Shown here: in pieces, positions 10,904 to 22,200 of the stretch
Layout of the letters: each line of letters begins with the position of its first letter
How positions within the stretch are numbered: position 1 is the stretch's first letter
The notes under the pieces: generated by a model
Database searches by the model: none
What the model was told of the DNA's origin: nothing
Seen by the model: the letters and a program-made list of their open reading frames with translations, nothing else
Assembly: GCA_019022495.1 (NCBI GenBank)
Contig: JAFEKR010000024.1
Coordinates: 372,001-436,000 of the forward strand
DNA from: Epichloe hybrida
Lineage: Eukaryota; Ascomycota; Sordariomycetes; Hypocreales; Clavicipitaceae
Direction: 5' to 3'
Length of the DNA: 64,000 nt
Made by a program: the position numbers and the translations under genes

Positions 10904-12261
10904 GCCGGGAATGAACAAAAGCATCCATCGGGCAGGCCCGGTCAAGAATGGTTGGCTCGGATGAAAACAGAAATGAGATATGATTGACTATTTAGGATAT
11001 CAATTGTACTGCGTCGTCTGGTCCGTGGCAGTCGCGCGTTCCGACCATTTCCTCTCGAAGCGCTCCTTCACCACGCGATGCAGACAATCTAGGAACGGAA
11101 GCTAAGAATATATTTCATGACTGTCACCCCGTTTGCGATTCGCATTGCTCTTGCTTCCGCATTGACTGAGGAGGAGTTTAATGCTGTGGCGCATAGCATG
11201 CAAAATGGTATTTGGAACCAGAAATCTTGAGGTTTCTCAACCGTGTTAATGGACAAACAATGTGTGAAGGAGTCGCGGCTACGTCGGATAGGACCTTTGC
11301 CCGCGTCACGAATAGACACACCTTGCAAGCTACTTCTGTATGCGTACTTCATGGTTATTATGTTTCCTAATTGGAAGCCCGCCTGGTCTGACATGATATG
11401 ACTTGCCCGGGGGCGCCGGGCCTAACTAGCTGTGTACTGCATGGTGCCAGGCCCCCATTTTTTTGGTCGTTCGTTGCTCTCAGTGGGCAGGAGTAATCCG
11501 CTTTTATTTACGGATTATCAATTGACAATTGATCCCACGTTTCACGTGCCATGGTGCGTGTCGAGCGCATGTAAAACATGTGTGCGCATACCCCCCCCCC
11601 CATGATGCATATGGTTGCAGCTGCAGGATGATACATCGCGTAGTGTGTACATGCTTTGATAGTATCTAGTATCGGGCATTTTGAGGGAGACTGCTTGGAG
11701 GAACACGCAGTACTTCCCCCGTATGTAGCGAGTGCATGGTACGATGCTCGAAATCCTCCGCCTCGAGGCTGAGTCAACTACGGATTACATGTACATAATC
11801 CGTACATACATACATGTACTGAGCTACTGAGGTGGGGGCGGGGCATCTCATGCTCTAGGTTCGGTCGGGGTCAGCCTCTTGGCTGGCCCAGAAAGTTTCT
11901 GCTATGCCTCGTCATGGACTCCGGAACGCACGACCCCTTCTTTGACTTGCTGCCATCTGCGACTCTGTTGGACGACCAAGATCGTGGGACGGAGTTTCAG
12001 CTTGCCTCCTGAGTCCTGAGGTAAGGCTGAAGATCCGAGGTTGAGTCAGCCGAGCGCAAGACATCAATAGCGCGACAACTTCCATCTTCCATCTTCCATC
12101 CTAATCCATTCATTCCTTTGCTGTCCTAAGCAGATCCATTCTGTTCCATCATTGCCCATCTCTAATTCCATCATCTCGAGCAGACCAGACCGATTCTCCA
12201 ACGTATACAGAGCGTCTTTACGAGTATCCTCCCCTTCTCATCAGCTAGCAGCGCGATCGTC
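10904..12261. other. Intergenic region between oxidoreductase and metacaspase
   Basis: Contains the 3' end of the oxidoreductase transcript, a possible small coding relic (11117-11230), a C10 tract near 11591 and repeated CATCTTCCAT/CCATT pyrimidine-rich leader sequence at 12070-12180 typical of a fungal 5' UTR. Other open frames look non-coding. Confidence 0.5.
11117..11230 (+). pseudogene. Possible C-terminal gene relic (37 codons)
   Basis: The frame reads MTVTPFAIRIALASALTEEEFNAV and on to a TGA, looking like the C-terminal helix of a PLP-dependent aminotransferase-type protein. That family resemblance is only an impression. No upstream exon is legible in the surrounding DNA, so this could be a remnant of a deleted gene or chance. 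Confidence 0.25.
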
Positions 12262-13763
12262 ATGTCCGGATATCCAGGCCAGGGCCATTACGGTGCTCAG
12301 CAGCACTCTGGCGGACGTGGCGGCTTCCCCCCAGGTCAAGGTCCTGGGTTCGGCTATGGCTATGGAAACTACGGCGGCCCGCCTCAAGGCCCTCCTCAGG
12401 GAAACTATGGTCCGCCTCAGGGTAATTATGGTCCGCCTCAGGGGAACTACGGACAACCACATCCCGGAAATTACGGTCCTCCCCAGGGCAATTATGGCCC
12501 TCGTCCGCCTTCCGGTCCTCCACCTCCCGGCTATGGCCATAACCCGCAGCCTCAGTATGCCCGTCCTCCTCCGGCCGAGGGGAATTATGCCATGCGAGCG
12601 CAGGCCGGACCTCCACCTCCCACAGCCCCTCAGCATTTCGGTCATGGTGCTCCTCAGGGGTACACTTTCCAGTACTCCAATTGTACTGGTAGACGAAAGG
12701 CTTTGCTCATTGGCATCAACTACTTTGGCCAAAAGGGAGAGCTCCGGGGCTGCATAAACGACGTGCACAATGTCTCACAGTTCCTAATTGCACATTATGG
12801 CTATAAACGAGAAGATATGGTCATCCTGACGGACGATCAGCAGAATCCTGTCATGCGCCCTACAAAAGACAATATGCTCCGCGCCATGGGTTGGCTCGTC
12901 AAGGATGCCCGACCCAACGACTCTTTGTTCTTTCATTTTTCTGGTGAGCAACAATTGGGGTCGGACAATGAGTTTACGCTGACAGTTTATAGGTCACGGT
13001 GGTCAGACTGAGGATCTGGATGGGGATGAAGATGACGGCTACGATGAAGTCATCTATCCTGTTGACCATCAGCAAGTCGGACATATCGTTGACGATGAAC
13101 TACACTTTCGCTTAGTAAGGCCTCTCCAGCCAGGTGTTCGACTAACTGCCATCTTTGATTCTTGCCACTCAGCAACTGCGCTGGACCTGCCATATGTCTA
13201 CTCAACCAAAGGCGTCTTGAAGGAACCCAATTTGGCAAAGGAAGCTGGCCAAGGTTTGCTGAGTGCGATTGGTTCCTACGCTCGTGGTGATATTGCTGGC
13301 GTTGCCAGTACCTTGTTTGGTTTCGCCAAGACGGCTTTCAAGGGCGACGGTGCCTACAACAAGACCAAGGATACACGGACATCCCCCGCAGACGTCATCA
13401 TGTGGTCCGGTAGCAAGGATGACCAGACTTCGTGAGTGCCCTTGCCGTCGTCCACAAGCTTATTCTTCATATCACAGGCTAAAAAAAACATGTTGTTTAT
13501 CAGTGCCGATGCCACGATCGCCAATCAAGCCACTGGTGCCATGTCGTGGGCTTTCATCACAGCTTTGAAACAAAAACCCCAGCAGAGCTATGTGGAACTC
13601 CTCAACAGCATTCGAGACGTCCTTGCGTCAAAGTACACACAGAAGCCTCAGCTGTCGTGTAGTCATCCCCTGGGTATGTCGACTGAACTGTGTGTGTTTT
13701 GACTTTTCCGGGAGCAGATCGTTAACGTTGCTATCAGACACCAATCTACTTTTCGTCATGTGA
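12262..13763 (+). CDS. Metacaspase (type I, Pro/Gln/Gly-rich prodomain)
   Basis: Four exons: 12262-12943, 12993-13431, 13504-13673, 13738-13763; 438 aa. Metacaspases are Ca2+-dependent Arg/Lys-specific cysteine peptidases tied to stress response, aggregate clearance and fungal cell death. The N-terminal ~125 residues are low-complexity, with tandem PPQGNYG repeats. The p20 domain carries [13 protein letters not shown], the catalytic His in SGHGGQ (His229, reconstituted across intron 1) and the catalytic Cys in DSCHSA (Cys285). The gene ends with the typical [12 protein letters not shown], which requires intron 3 (64 nt) and a 26-nt last exon. All introns have GT-AG ends and branch-site-like sequences. 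The residue after DSCHS is Ala where many family members have Gly. Length is normal and the gene looks intact. Confidence 0.95.
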
Positions 13764-13969
13764 ATTCTGTATGGAGCTGTTTCCCTGAATGTTGTTACGC
13801 TGCTCATCCTTTTTTTGTTCATGGGGTTCTGGCTGTGGAAATGACGAATGAAAAACGTACGTGGGGTTTCAATTATGGAGGCACAAGTAGCGCTACAAAA
13901 TAGCACTGTTTCTTTCACTCCTTCTCATACTGGTGATTTTACCAGTGGAGGCGACATTCTCTCGGCTAC
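13764..13969 (+). other. 3' flank of the metacaspase gene
   Basis: T-rich, non-coding. Probably 3' UTR and terminator region; no clear polyadenylation signal recognised. Confidence 0.4.
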
Positions 13970-14657
13970 ATGCTGCCCGACTTAGTGCCCCTTCTGAAAG
14001 ATTGCCGCCCCTGTCACCAGATTGACATTTCGTATACATACTCAACGGGAGAAATGACAGGGGGCCAGTGTAGTGACAGACACACACCAAGCGACCCTGT
14101 CCGGTTTCTGAGAGGGAGATGCGCTGTCCATGATACGATAGCCCGCCGTAATTTGAATGCTCAGAAATCCAAGCGTGAGATTCGTTACCGACAGGCCGGA
14201 GGTCGAGACGCCCTGCCCCCATCCAACAATGACGTTGCCGCGCTCGACGAACACTTGATCAAGTTCTGGATCCGAAGTGTCCTGCGCTTCTACCAATGTC
14301 AATCTACAAACCATGCGCGGGACGTGCTGACAAGAGAGGACTGGAAGCAGATACAGGACAGAGTCAAAGATGGCGTAAGAAGATTGCGCGACGAGATCCG
14401 AACCAGATCAACGAGCTGGTCCCGACTTGGCTACTCGAGTCAGGAAAATCTGAAATTCTTGGAACGACTGCGTCCTAATGCCGGCCAACACCTAGTGTTC
14501 GAACACGCGAGGACAAACCTCACGCTGACACCAGGGCGTCGCCTCCATCCTTGAAAACCTCGCCAAAACAGTCAATGAAGCCCATGAGGGCATACTCGGC
14601 AAGTCGCAGGACGACATCTTGGCAGCCGGTCGGCCACTTGTCCGTCACGGAGATTGA
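13970..14657 (+). CDS. Hypothetical protein gene, structure unresolved (possible pseudogene)
   Basis: An open frame runs from 13970 to 14554 (194 codons). The second half has coding-like C-ending codons and a polar, helix-rich sequence (DEHLIKFWIRSVLRFYQ, then EDWKQIQDRVKDGVRRLRDE). A second coding-like stretch continues in a different frame from 14535 to a stop at 14655-14657 (GVASILENLAKTVNEAHEG). It is preceded by an intron-end-like sequence, GCTGAC then CCAG ending at 14534. A good donor in matching phase is GTAAGA at 14375 (160-nt intron); otherwise a frameshift has occurred near 14495-14535. The first ~60 codons look poorly coding, so the true start may be downstream or in another exon. 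I recognise no family. Confidence 0.4.
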
Positions 14658-14927
14658 ACGTTTGGAAACTTGACCGGTTAATGACTGCGTTTCTGCAGGG
14701 AGCCCCTGATTATATTGAAACTTTGGTGGCCACATTGATCGTGCCACGCTCCACTTCTTTCGGTTATCGCGTGCCTCGAACCACCCGAGATGACAAAAAG
14801 AAGGGGCACGTGGCACGATTACGGACTATTACGGAGTATATTTCAAAACTCCTTGGCTGTGGTCCAGGGTCTGTATCCAGGAAAAAGTAGACTACAGTCT
14901 AGCCCCTGTATGATTTTACACGAGGTA
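14658..14927. other. Intergenic DNA up to the MITE
   Basis: No convincing gene. GC content falls sharply from about 14900 onward. Confidence 0.4.
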
Positions 14928-15211
14928 CAATACACCCCCTGAATTATTTTATAAATCTACATGACAGGGGTGATTAAGCTAATAAGATATTAGATAGGTA
15001 ACAGGGGCTAGGATAACAAATACCTTAGTTTCTCTATAATTTATATAAGAAATAATATATATTTAAGTAGCATTTAATACCTTACATTTTTCCCTTGTAG
15101 TGCTCTAAGATAATACAGGGGTAAAATTGCATGTATAGCTAATCACAGCTGTTAGCGAGCGACTAATAACTAGGGCATGTAGATTTGTAAAATAATTCAG
15201 GGGGTGTATTG
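14928..15211. mobile_element. 284-bp TA-flanked MITE with 36-bp inverted ends
   Basis: Left end CAATACACCCCCTGAATTAT (from 14928) is repeated inverted at the right end (to 15211). The inverted repeat extends 36 bp with one mismatch (T/C, a RIP-type change). TA dinucleotides flank both sides (14926-14927 and 15212-15213), as for Tc1/mariner-pogo superfamily insertions. The interior is AT-rich and non-coding, so it is non-autonomous. Confidence 0.8.
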
Positions 15212-15856
15212 TACATGACTAGGGGTAGCTAGCGGGCCAATGGAAAATCACGAGGTAAGGTAAAAGGTACCTTGCACTACTTATCTTTAACTATGGCGAC
15301 TTGGTACCTTTTTACCCCTATAGCATCCCTAACAGCTCCACTTACTATAGCCACTCACAGCTGACGGTAGCTGCCCCGCGTGGGGCTTATATGCAGGGGT
15401 CAGACTGTACATCTAGAAATACATTTGCGGGCCCCGTAGACCCACGAAGGGGGCGCCGCTAGGGAAATGAGGTCAGTGGCCGCGCAGGTACACGTTGCAG
15501 GTACACGTTGCTTTAGTAATTTATAATCCGTGCAGGAAAATCACTTATATGTTATTGACCCATTTACATATAATCCAAAATACCTCTGCGTAGTCCCCCC
15601 TCTTACCTGAGTAGACAATAGACCTTTATTAACGTGACTCCACGTAGTGGCCAACGAGCCAAGGAGAAGGAGATGGAGTGGAGTCATCGCCAACGCAACG
15701 TCGAGCTTGGCCATCGAGCTCTTTGAGCAATATATTTATTGTTTCAACCACGGCGTCAGACGACGGAATTGCGCCGAGTTGGGCCTGCATTTTGTTTGTT
15801 TCGGACCGTGACAAATGTGTAGATGGAAAATGTCAACTTCAGACTGCGGATAAATG
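15212..15856. other. Single-copy-looking DNA left of the MULE
   Basis: GC-balanced non-coding DNA. Notable: an imperfect inverted pair around GGTACC (near 15258-15316) and a directly repeated GCAGGTACACGTT at 15485-15510. A minus-strand frame at 15629-15814 (61 codons) is possible but unsupported. The segment ends in GGATAAATG (15848-15856), the left copy of the MULE target duplication. Confidence 0.5.
15629..15814 (-). CDS. Doubtful small minus-strand frame
   Basis: 61 codons with a plausible helix (SSDAVVETINILLKELD) but no recognised family, no visible splice partners and no supporting context. The MULE is inserted just upstream of its start, so if a gene existed here its promoter has been separated by 10 kb. 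Most likely chance. Confidence 0.15.
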   Translation of the reverse strand: MSRSETNKMQAQLGAIPSSDAVVETINILLKELDGQARRCVGDDSTPSPSPWLVGHYVESR

Positions 15857-15980
15857 GAGTACGTAAACGCGCAGCAACGGATTTTTGAACGCGCAGCAGC
15901 AACTAAGCCCAAAACGGATGAGGTACCTCCGCACGCGTTTTTACATAGGAAGGTACCTCCCTGATTTCGCGCACACTTAG
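15857..15980 (+). repeat. MULE left TIR (124 bp)
   Basis: Starts GAGTACGTAAACGCGCAGCA and contains two CGCGCAGCA motifs and paired GGTACCTCC motifs. Matches the reverse complement of 26207-26330. Confidence 0.95.
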
Positions 15981-16661
15981 AACTCTATAGACTACATGTT
16001 TATTAATAATACTAAAATTATCTATTATAGCCTACGTAGCGCTAGTTAATACTATATGGTAGGCTAGCTTAACCTAGTATATTAACTACTTTAAGATACT
16101 AAGGGACTTAGTCTCTTACTAGAATTATATATAAAATAAGGTACTTATTATATTAACTATAGTGTTAGATAAGGTAGTATACTATTTTAAGCTACTTAAG
16201 AGAATAGTACTTACTAAGGCACTAGAATATAAGGCATCTAGTAATATAAAGAGCTGCTTTACTATACTAAGGTAGCTTATATAGTATTTTATAAGGCCTA
16301 AAGAGCTTTAATAGTGCTTATAATCCTTAAAAGAGCTACTTAAAGCTCTTAAAAGCATTTATCTCTAATATTATTACTTAATTCCTAAGGTTTTGCTTGC
16401 TTAGCCTTACCATAGCTTGCGGTTAATATAACTAATAATACACTTACTTTATAAGCTTTAACCTAATAAATAAGCAATATGATTATATTACCCTCCGTCT
16501 TATTAACACTAAGAATTCTCCTACTTAGAGCTATATCTAGTAGTATAGGCTTTACTTTATTAGATCTTTAAATTTAAGGTTATATAACATTAGGGTTAGG
16601 CTTATAATAGGCTAATAGTATTTCTTCTTCTTTAGGCTATAATATTATTAGCAATAGCTTA
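15981..16661 (-). pseudogene. MULE internal sequence, presumed transposase C-terminal part
   Basis: AT-rich, RIPed sequence between the left TIR and the hAT-like insertion. By position it is the continuation of the minus-strand transposase gene. I could not read a diagnostic motif such as a SWIM zinc finger. Confidence 0.45.
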
Positions 16662-16679
16662 CTAAAAACCAGAGCTTTG

Positions 16680-16795
16680 CACTACACTACACTACACTAC
16701 ACACTACACTACAAGGGAATTTTTTTACTACACTACACTACATGTAGTATTTTGTAGTATTTGTAGTATTTGTAGTATTTGTAATTTTTAGTAAT
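16680..16795. repeat. Left subterminal ACTAC/GTAGT repeats of the hAT-like element
   Basis: Runs of ACTAC followed by GTAGT-containing repeats (TTGTAGTAT units). The mirror arrangement occurs at 24063-24170. Confidence 0.75.
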
Positions 16796-16800
16796 ATAAT

Positions 16801-16970
16801 TACTTATAATAGCTTATAATAGCTTATAATAGCTTATAATAGCTTATAATAGCTTATAATAGCTTATAATAGCTTATAATAGCTTATAATAGCTTATAAT
16901 AGCTTATAATAGCTTATAATAGCTTATAATAGCTTATAATAGCTTATAATAGCTTATAATAGCTTATAGT
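16801..16970. repeat. Decanucleotide tandem array (AGCTTATAAT)
   Basis: Fifteen perfect units (16811-16960) plus an imperfect unit at each end. The following 16971-17000 sequence is the partial reverse complement, so the array end can fold back. Confidence 0.95.
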
Positions 16971-17178
16971 TTATAAGCTACTATAAGCTATAATAAATTA
17001 TATTAACTTATAATATTATTAGTGTTAAAGTTTAATTAAAATTAAATAGTACATAAATATAAATAAGTATAAGGAAATTACTATAGAAAAAGCTATACTT
17101 TTTAATTACTTAGTATTTTAAGCTTTTTAAATATATTAATAAAATGAAATACTTTTCTTTCTTATATTTTTTAAAATG

Positions 17179-17440
17179 ATAATAATAGTAATAATAGTAA
17201 TAATAGTAATAATAGTAATAATAGTAATAATAGTAATAATAGTAATAATAGTAATAATAGTAATAATAGTAATAATAGTAATAATAGTAATAATAGTAAT
17301 AATAGTAATAATAGTAATAATAGTAATAATAGTAATAATAGTAATAATAGTAATAATAGTAATAATAGTAATAATAGTAATAATAGTAATAATAGTAATA
17401 ATAGTAGTAGTAGTAGTAATAGTAGTAATAGTAATAATAA
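17179..17440. repeat. 9-bp tandem array (AATAATAGT), about 25 units
   Basis: Near-perfect nonamer repeat that degenerates into AGT/AAT triplets at the right. It produces an open frame encoding only Ile-Ile-Val repeats (17176-17466), an artefact of the period and not a gene. Confidence 0.95.
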
Positions 17441-17514
17441 ATTTAATATCTCTTTTTAAGAAATAATTCTATAACTAATTAAAAAAAAGTATAAACTCTA
17501 AGTAAAAGGCAACT

Positions 17515-17950
17515 ATAAGGACCCACTTTAGACCCACTTTTATTAATTCCTTCTTTTTCTAAGACTAGATTATAGAAAAAAGCATAAAAGTTATTAGGAA
17601 GTAGAGGGATAATTATAAGGACCCACTTTAGACCCATTTTTATTAATACCTCCTTTTTCTAAGACTAGATTATAGAAAAAAGCATAAAAGTTATTAGGAA
17701 GTAAAGGGATAATTATAAGGACCCACTTTAGACCCACTTTTATTAATACCTCCTTTTTCTAAGACTATATTATAGAAAAAGCATAAAGGTTATTAGTAAG
17801 TAAAGGTATAATTATAAGGACTTACTTTAGACCCACTTTTATTAATATATCTTTTTCTTTAGACAAATTTATAGAAAAAGCATAGAAACTATTAGTAAAT
17901 AAAAGGTATAGTTAATAAGGTTTACTTTTAAACCTACTTTTTAGTATAAT
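17515..17950. repeat. ~100-bp tandem repeat, 4 units plus a partial
   Basis: Units start with ATAAGGACCCACTTTAGACC at 17515, 17615 and 17715, then with decayed versions at 17814 and about 17915, a period of 99-101 bp. Units diverge progressively to the right. No coding potential. Confidence 0.9.
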
Positions 17951-18636
17951 ATATAGCTAAGTAAGTAAGCTAAAAATAGTATATATTCTTAAGCTTACTT
18001 TTAAAGCTTTTTTTTCTAATTTTAGTAATAAAGGAAAATATATTATATTTCTTTTTAATATTATAAGAATAATATTCTAGCTACTTTTTCAAAGCTTTTT
18101 TAAGGGTTTTTACATTTCTTTTAACTTAAAAAACCTAAAAACTTAATATAATTATTTATAATTATAATAAAAGAAAATATATAGCTAAAAACCCTTCTAT
18201 AATATAAAGTAAAAAAATTTATTTATTATAAATAGCTTATCTTTATAAATATATTATTATTAGATTTATTATCCTATTTATATATAATAGTAAATAATTT
18301 CTTTAGGGTAAATCTTAGATTTAAAGTAAAAAAAGTATATTAAAATGAATATTAAATCTAATTAAAAATCTAGAAAGATAAAATAACCTTTAGAATTTAG
18401 GAAATGAATAGAGTTATATAGTAATACTAAAAATACCATACTTAGCTACCCTATTCCTATTATAAGCTTAATAGTTTAAATAAGTATAAACTTTAAAGAT
18501 TTATAACTAAATAACTAAATTCTAATAAAAAAGAAAGCTAATATTAAGTTAATAAAGAAAAATCTAAAGAATATTATAAGATATTAATATGCCCCACTTT
18601 TATTTTTAGCCTTATACTACATGTAGTATTTGTAGT
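17951..18636. other. AT-rich internal part of the hAT-like element
   Basis: No gene recognised; very AT-rich with short direct repeats, ending in GTAGT-type sequence next to the Copia insertion. Confidence 0.5.
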
Positions 18637-18641
18637 GTAGT

Positions 18642-18861
18642 TGTCAGGTAGGGGTGTAAATAGATGATGAAAAGTGTTCAATTCGATCAATCAGAGGTGC
18701 AGACGGCAGCTGACTTTTGTACCTGAAGGGTACACAGTGTGCTATAGTAATAACTAGTCTACAGAGGTACTTCTAATATATTCATCTCTACCGATGTCTT
18801 ATCCTAGTTAATACGCGCCCCTTGCCTATATATCTAATGCTTTAGGGAGCTCTTCCTAATA
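18642..18861 (-). repeat. Copia 3' LTR (220 bp)
   Basis: Same 220-bp unit as 23843-24062, differing by many C/T and G/A transitions. A more decayed copy is at 8757-8988. Confidence 0.92.
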
Positions 18862-19299
18862 TACCCCCTATAGCTAAGATAACTATTAAAGCTAATAATC
18901 TAAGGCGTAGGAAGAGATTATAAATAATCTCTAGTGTTATGATTAGGTAGGAATCTCCCTTATGCTAATTCTATAGTAAAAGTCCCTGTGTATTTAACCT
19001 AATAGAGGCTTTATAAAGCTATCTATAGGTATCTTAGAGGTCTTTATTTAATTTACCTTAATATTACCTATTATATACTATTCTTGAATCTATATCTAAT
19101 TTATATTAAGGTGCTTAAGGCTAGTTTAAAGCCTTCCTTCTGCATATTTAGTGATCTAGATTATCTGCTTGTTATTATACTAGATAATTAAGAGCGGCGG
19201 AACGCGTATGTTAATATTACGAAGTAGCCTACTAAGAGAAATGCGCTCTTTTACACTGTAATTTAGGGTAAAGAGCTCTACTTCTATACTTAAAGTTAT

Positions 19300-22200
19300 T
19301 ACATAATATTACCTTCTAGACTTCTAATTAATTATAGCGCCGTATATAATAAAGATATAGCCTTATGTTAACTTCTAAGTCTTAGGATTATTACTAAGTA
19401 AAGTATTTATGCTAGAAAATAACATATTAAAGCTATCCGCACCTAAATATTATAAACAAAACTTCTTTGTGTTCTAAGTATATAATAGAGCACCCTATGC
19501 TAGCTTAATGTGCTTTACTAATAGATTTATTATAAAAGAGGCTAGCTTTAAAGCTATAAACACTATATTAGGTCTTCTAATAATACAAAGGTACACTAAA
19601 GAGCCTATAATCGCTCTGTAGTAGCTGATTTCTTTGTCTAAAGCTTCGTTGTTATTTAGGTAGATTATGACCATTAGGAGAGGAGCTGTAATTAAGCTTT
19701 TCAACTTGTGATTAATGATATTAGGAATAAACTTCTAAGCAATCTTTTAAATATATAATTCCTATGATAACTATATCTCTTTAGTTTCGCGATTTCTAAT
19801 AATTTCGATGCCTAGGAACCATTTTAATTTACCTTAGTCCTTAACGTCTAGGCTGTTTATTAATTACTTATATAATTCTTCAAATTCTGCTTTAGATCCA
19901 TTAGGGTACAGCACTATAATATTATCTACATAGAAAAACAGGATAAAATCATCCTTTATAAAGATATATAAGTCCTCTTTCCCTTAGATAAAGCTAAGCT
20001 TTAAAAGAAATCTCATTAAATAAAGAAACTAATATTAGGGAGCTTCCCATAGCCTATATAAAGCTCTAATTATCTTCTAGAGATAACCTTTCGCGTTTAT
20101 ACCCTCTAGGGGCTTATAGAAGATAGGTTCTTTAAGTTCTACGTATAGGAAGGCATTTTAAACATTATATTATTAAGTATTAAGATCATTAGCATAGTAA
20201 ACCGCGAGTAGTATTTATAGAGATTAAGAGGCAAGCGTTATAGTATAGTTATTAAGGTTATCCTTTAGTTGTTAATTACCTTATACTACTATTTAAGCCT
20301 TAAACTCTATAACTATACCTTTTTTATTAGTTTTATATTTAAAAACCTAGCTAAGGTTAATAATTTCCTTATACTTATTAGGATTAATTAGTTCCTTAGG
20401 TACATCCTCCTAGTAGTTTAAGGATAGAAGCTTTAAAAGCTCCTTTGTAATTGCTTCCTTCTAGTGGTTATAATATAGTAATACCATTACCTAGCGATAA
20501 TAGGTAGGTTCTAAAGGTATATCTTTAATTTATAAATTATACTAAGCTCCTTAGAGCGCCACAGAGAAAGTAAAAGAAAACTATACTTACCTAGCTTTCC
20601 TTAAATCCTTTTGTTAATGTTTTCTAGTTATAATATTATTTAGATTAATACTATTATTATAAGGACTGTAATTCTCTATAGTCTTACTACTCTTAGTAGT
20701 AATTTCGCTAGTCTCTATAGTAGTCTTCGCGTGTTCAGCTGTTATATTACTTATAAATTTATTAATCTTATAAAATAGCGTATTATTACCTTATACCTAA
20801 AGCTTTATGTTTTCTATAGTAACTAGTGCCTTATAAGAAGAGTTAGGAGGGGTTAGAAGAGCACTAATATAGCTACTTTCTTACCCTAATATATAAGGTA
20901 GTGTTTCTGCTTTAAACTAATTGTTTTCTTACTTTATAACTAAGGGCTAAAAGTTATAATTCTCCTCTTCTAGGTCTATTCCTATAAGGTCTTAACTAAT
21001 TTCTTTATTAAGGTCTTTAGCTTTAAGCTCTTTAAGTAATATAATTATTAATATTTTCTCTTTCTAGGCTAATTTAATCTCTTCTTCTAGTTTAAAGAAT
21101 AAAGCCTTATCAAACCATACACACACTAACATAATAACCTTATAATTATAAAGGGTTAGAACCTAGATAATATACTAAGATTTACCCTTATAACCTACAA
21201 GGTATCTAATATAAGCTTTCTGCTCTAACTAAGGGATTAAGTTATTTAATTTAATATACTCTAGGGCTTTCGTTATCATAGGAAACGCTTTATATCCATA
21301 AGCTTAGAGGTGCGAAATTAAGGGCTTTTAGGTCTCTAATATCTATGAATAGGTAAGGATAGTTTTCCTAGCCTAATTTCACTAAAGTTTATATAGTATA
21401 ATCCATTTCCCATGATGCTTAAAAGGCGTTTAATTTAATAGATAAACTACTGTGTTAAATATCTTATTGTCAAGTTCTAATAGGAATCTAGCCTCTAGAC
21501 TTAACGTATAGGCCTTTTACTTAACCACACCCCTAGATCTCTTTACCTTACTATTCTAACTAGGTGTTAAGGGAGCTAAATTATAGACTATAATGCCCGC
21601 GAGGGCTATCTTATCCTTTATGTTCTCTATAAAGAGGGCCTTTTTAATATTACTATATAAAAATCGTAGCTAAACCCTAAATTAAGTGCTTAGAAACGCC
21701 ACTATTATACAGAAGCTATTATAAATCCTATCCTTTGATTTAAATAAGTAAAAGAATCACATTAAGGTTATAAGGTATATAAAAACACACTAATACTTAT
21801 CGCCATTCTAATAAGGAGAGTCATAGTACTCTAGATTAACTAAAAGCCTGTAACCTAGTCCTTAAGGAAGTCCTTTAGGTGTAACCTATAATCTCTAGCG
21901 CTTAGCTTTGCCTATAATATAGATCTCGCACTCTATAAGCTTAGGTCCTGTTAATTTAATGCCTAAAGCTATATTTATAAGCTTTACAAAAGCCCTTTTA
22001 CCCGGATAACCACTTCTATAATGCTAGAGATTTATATCTTCTCTTATAGGTAGCCTAGGAGCTTTGCTTAATATAGCGTTAGCCTCTTTTAGGTCTTCTA
22101 ATAGCCTTAAAAGCATATAAAGCTTGTTAATATCATATACCCTAGCCACAGGCTAATTTCCTTTGTAAAGAAATCCCTTCTTTTAATTCTAGAAGATACT

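Noticed and set aside
12152..12757. 201-codon frame overlapping the metacaspase start
   Set aside because: Out-of-frame shadow of the Pro/Gln/Gly-rich metacaspase prodomain.
15258..15316. Imperfect inverted repeat around GGTACC as a possible small MITE
   Set aside because: Arms match poorly beyond about 12 bp and no target duplication was seen.
17176..17466. 96-residue open frame of Ile-Ile-Val repeats
   Set aside because: Pure product of the 9-bp tandem array; no start context or other coding sign.
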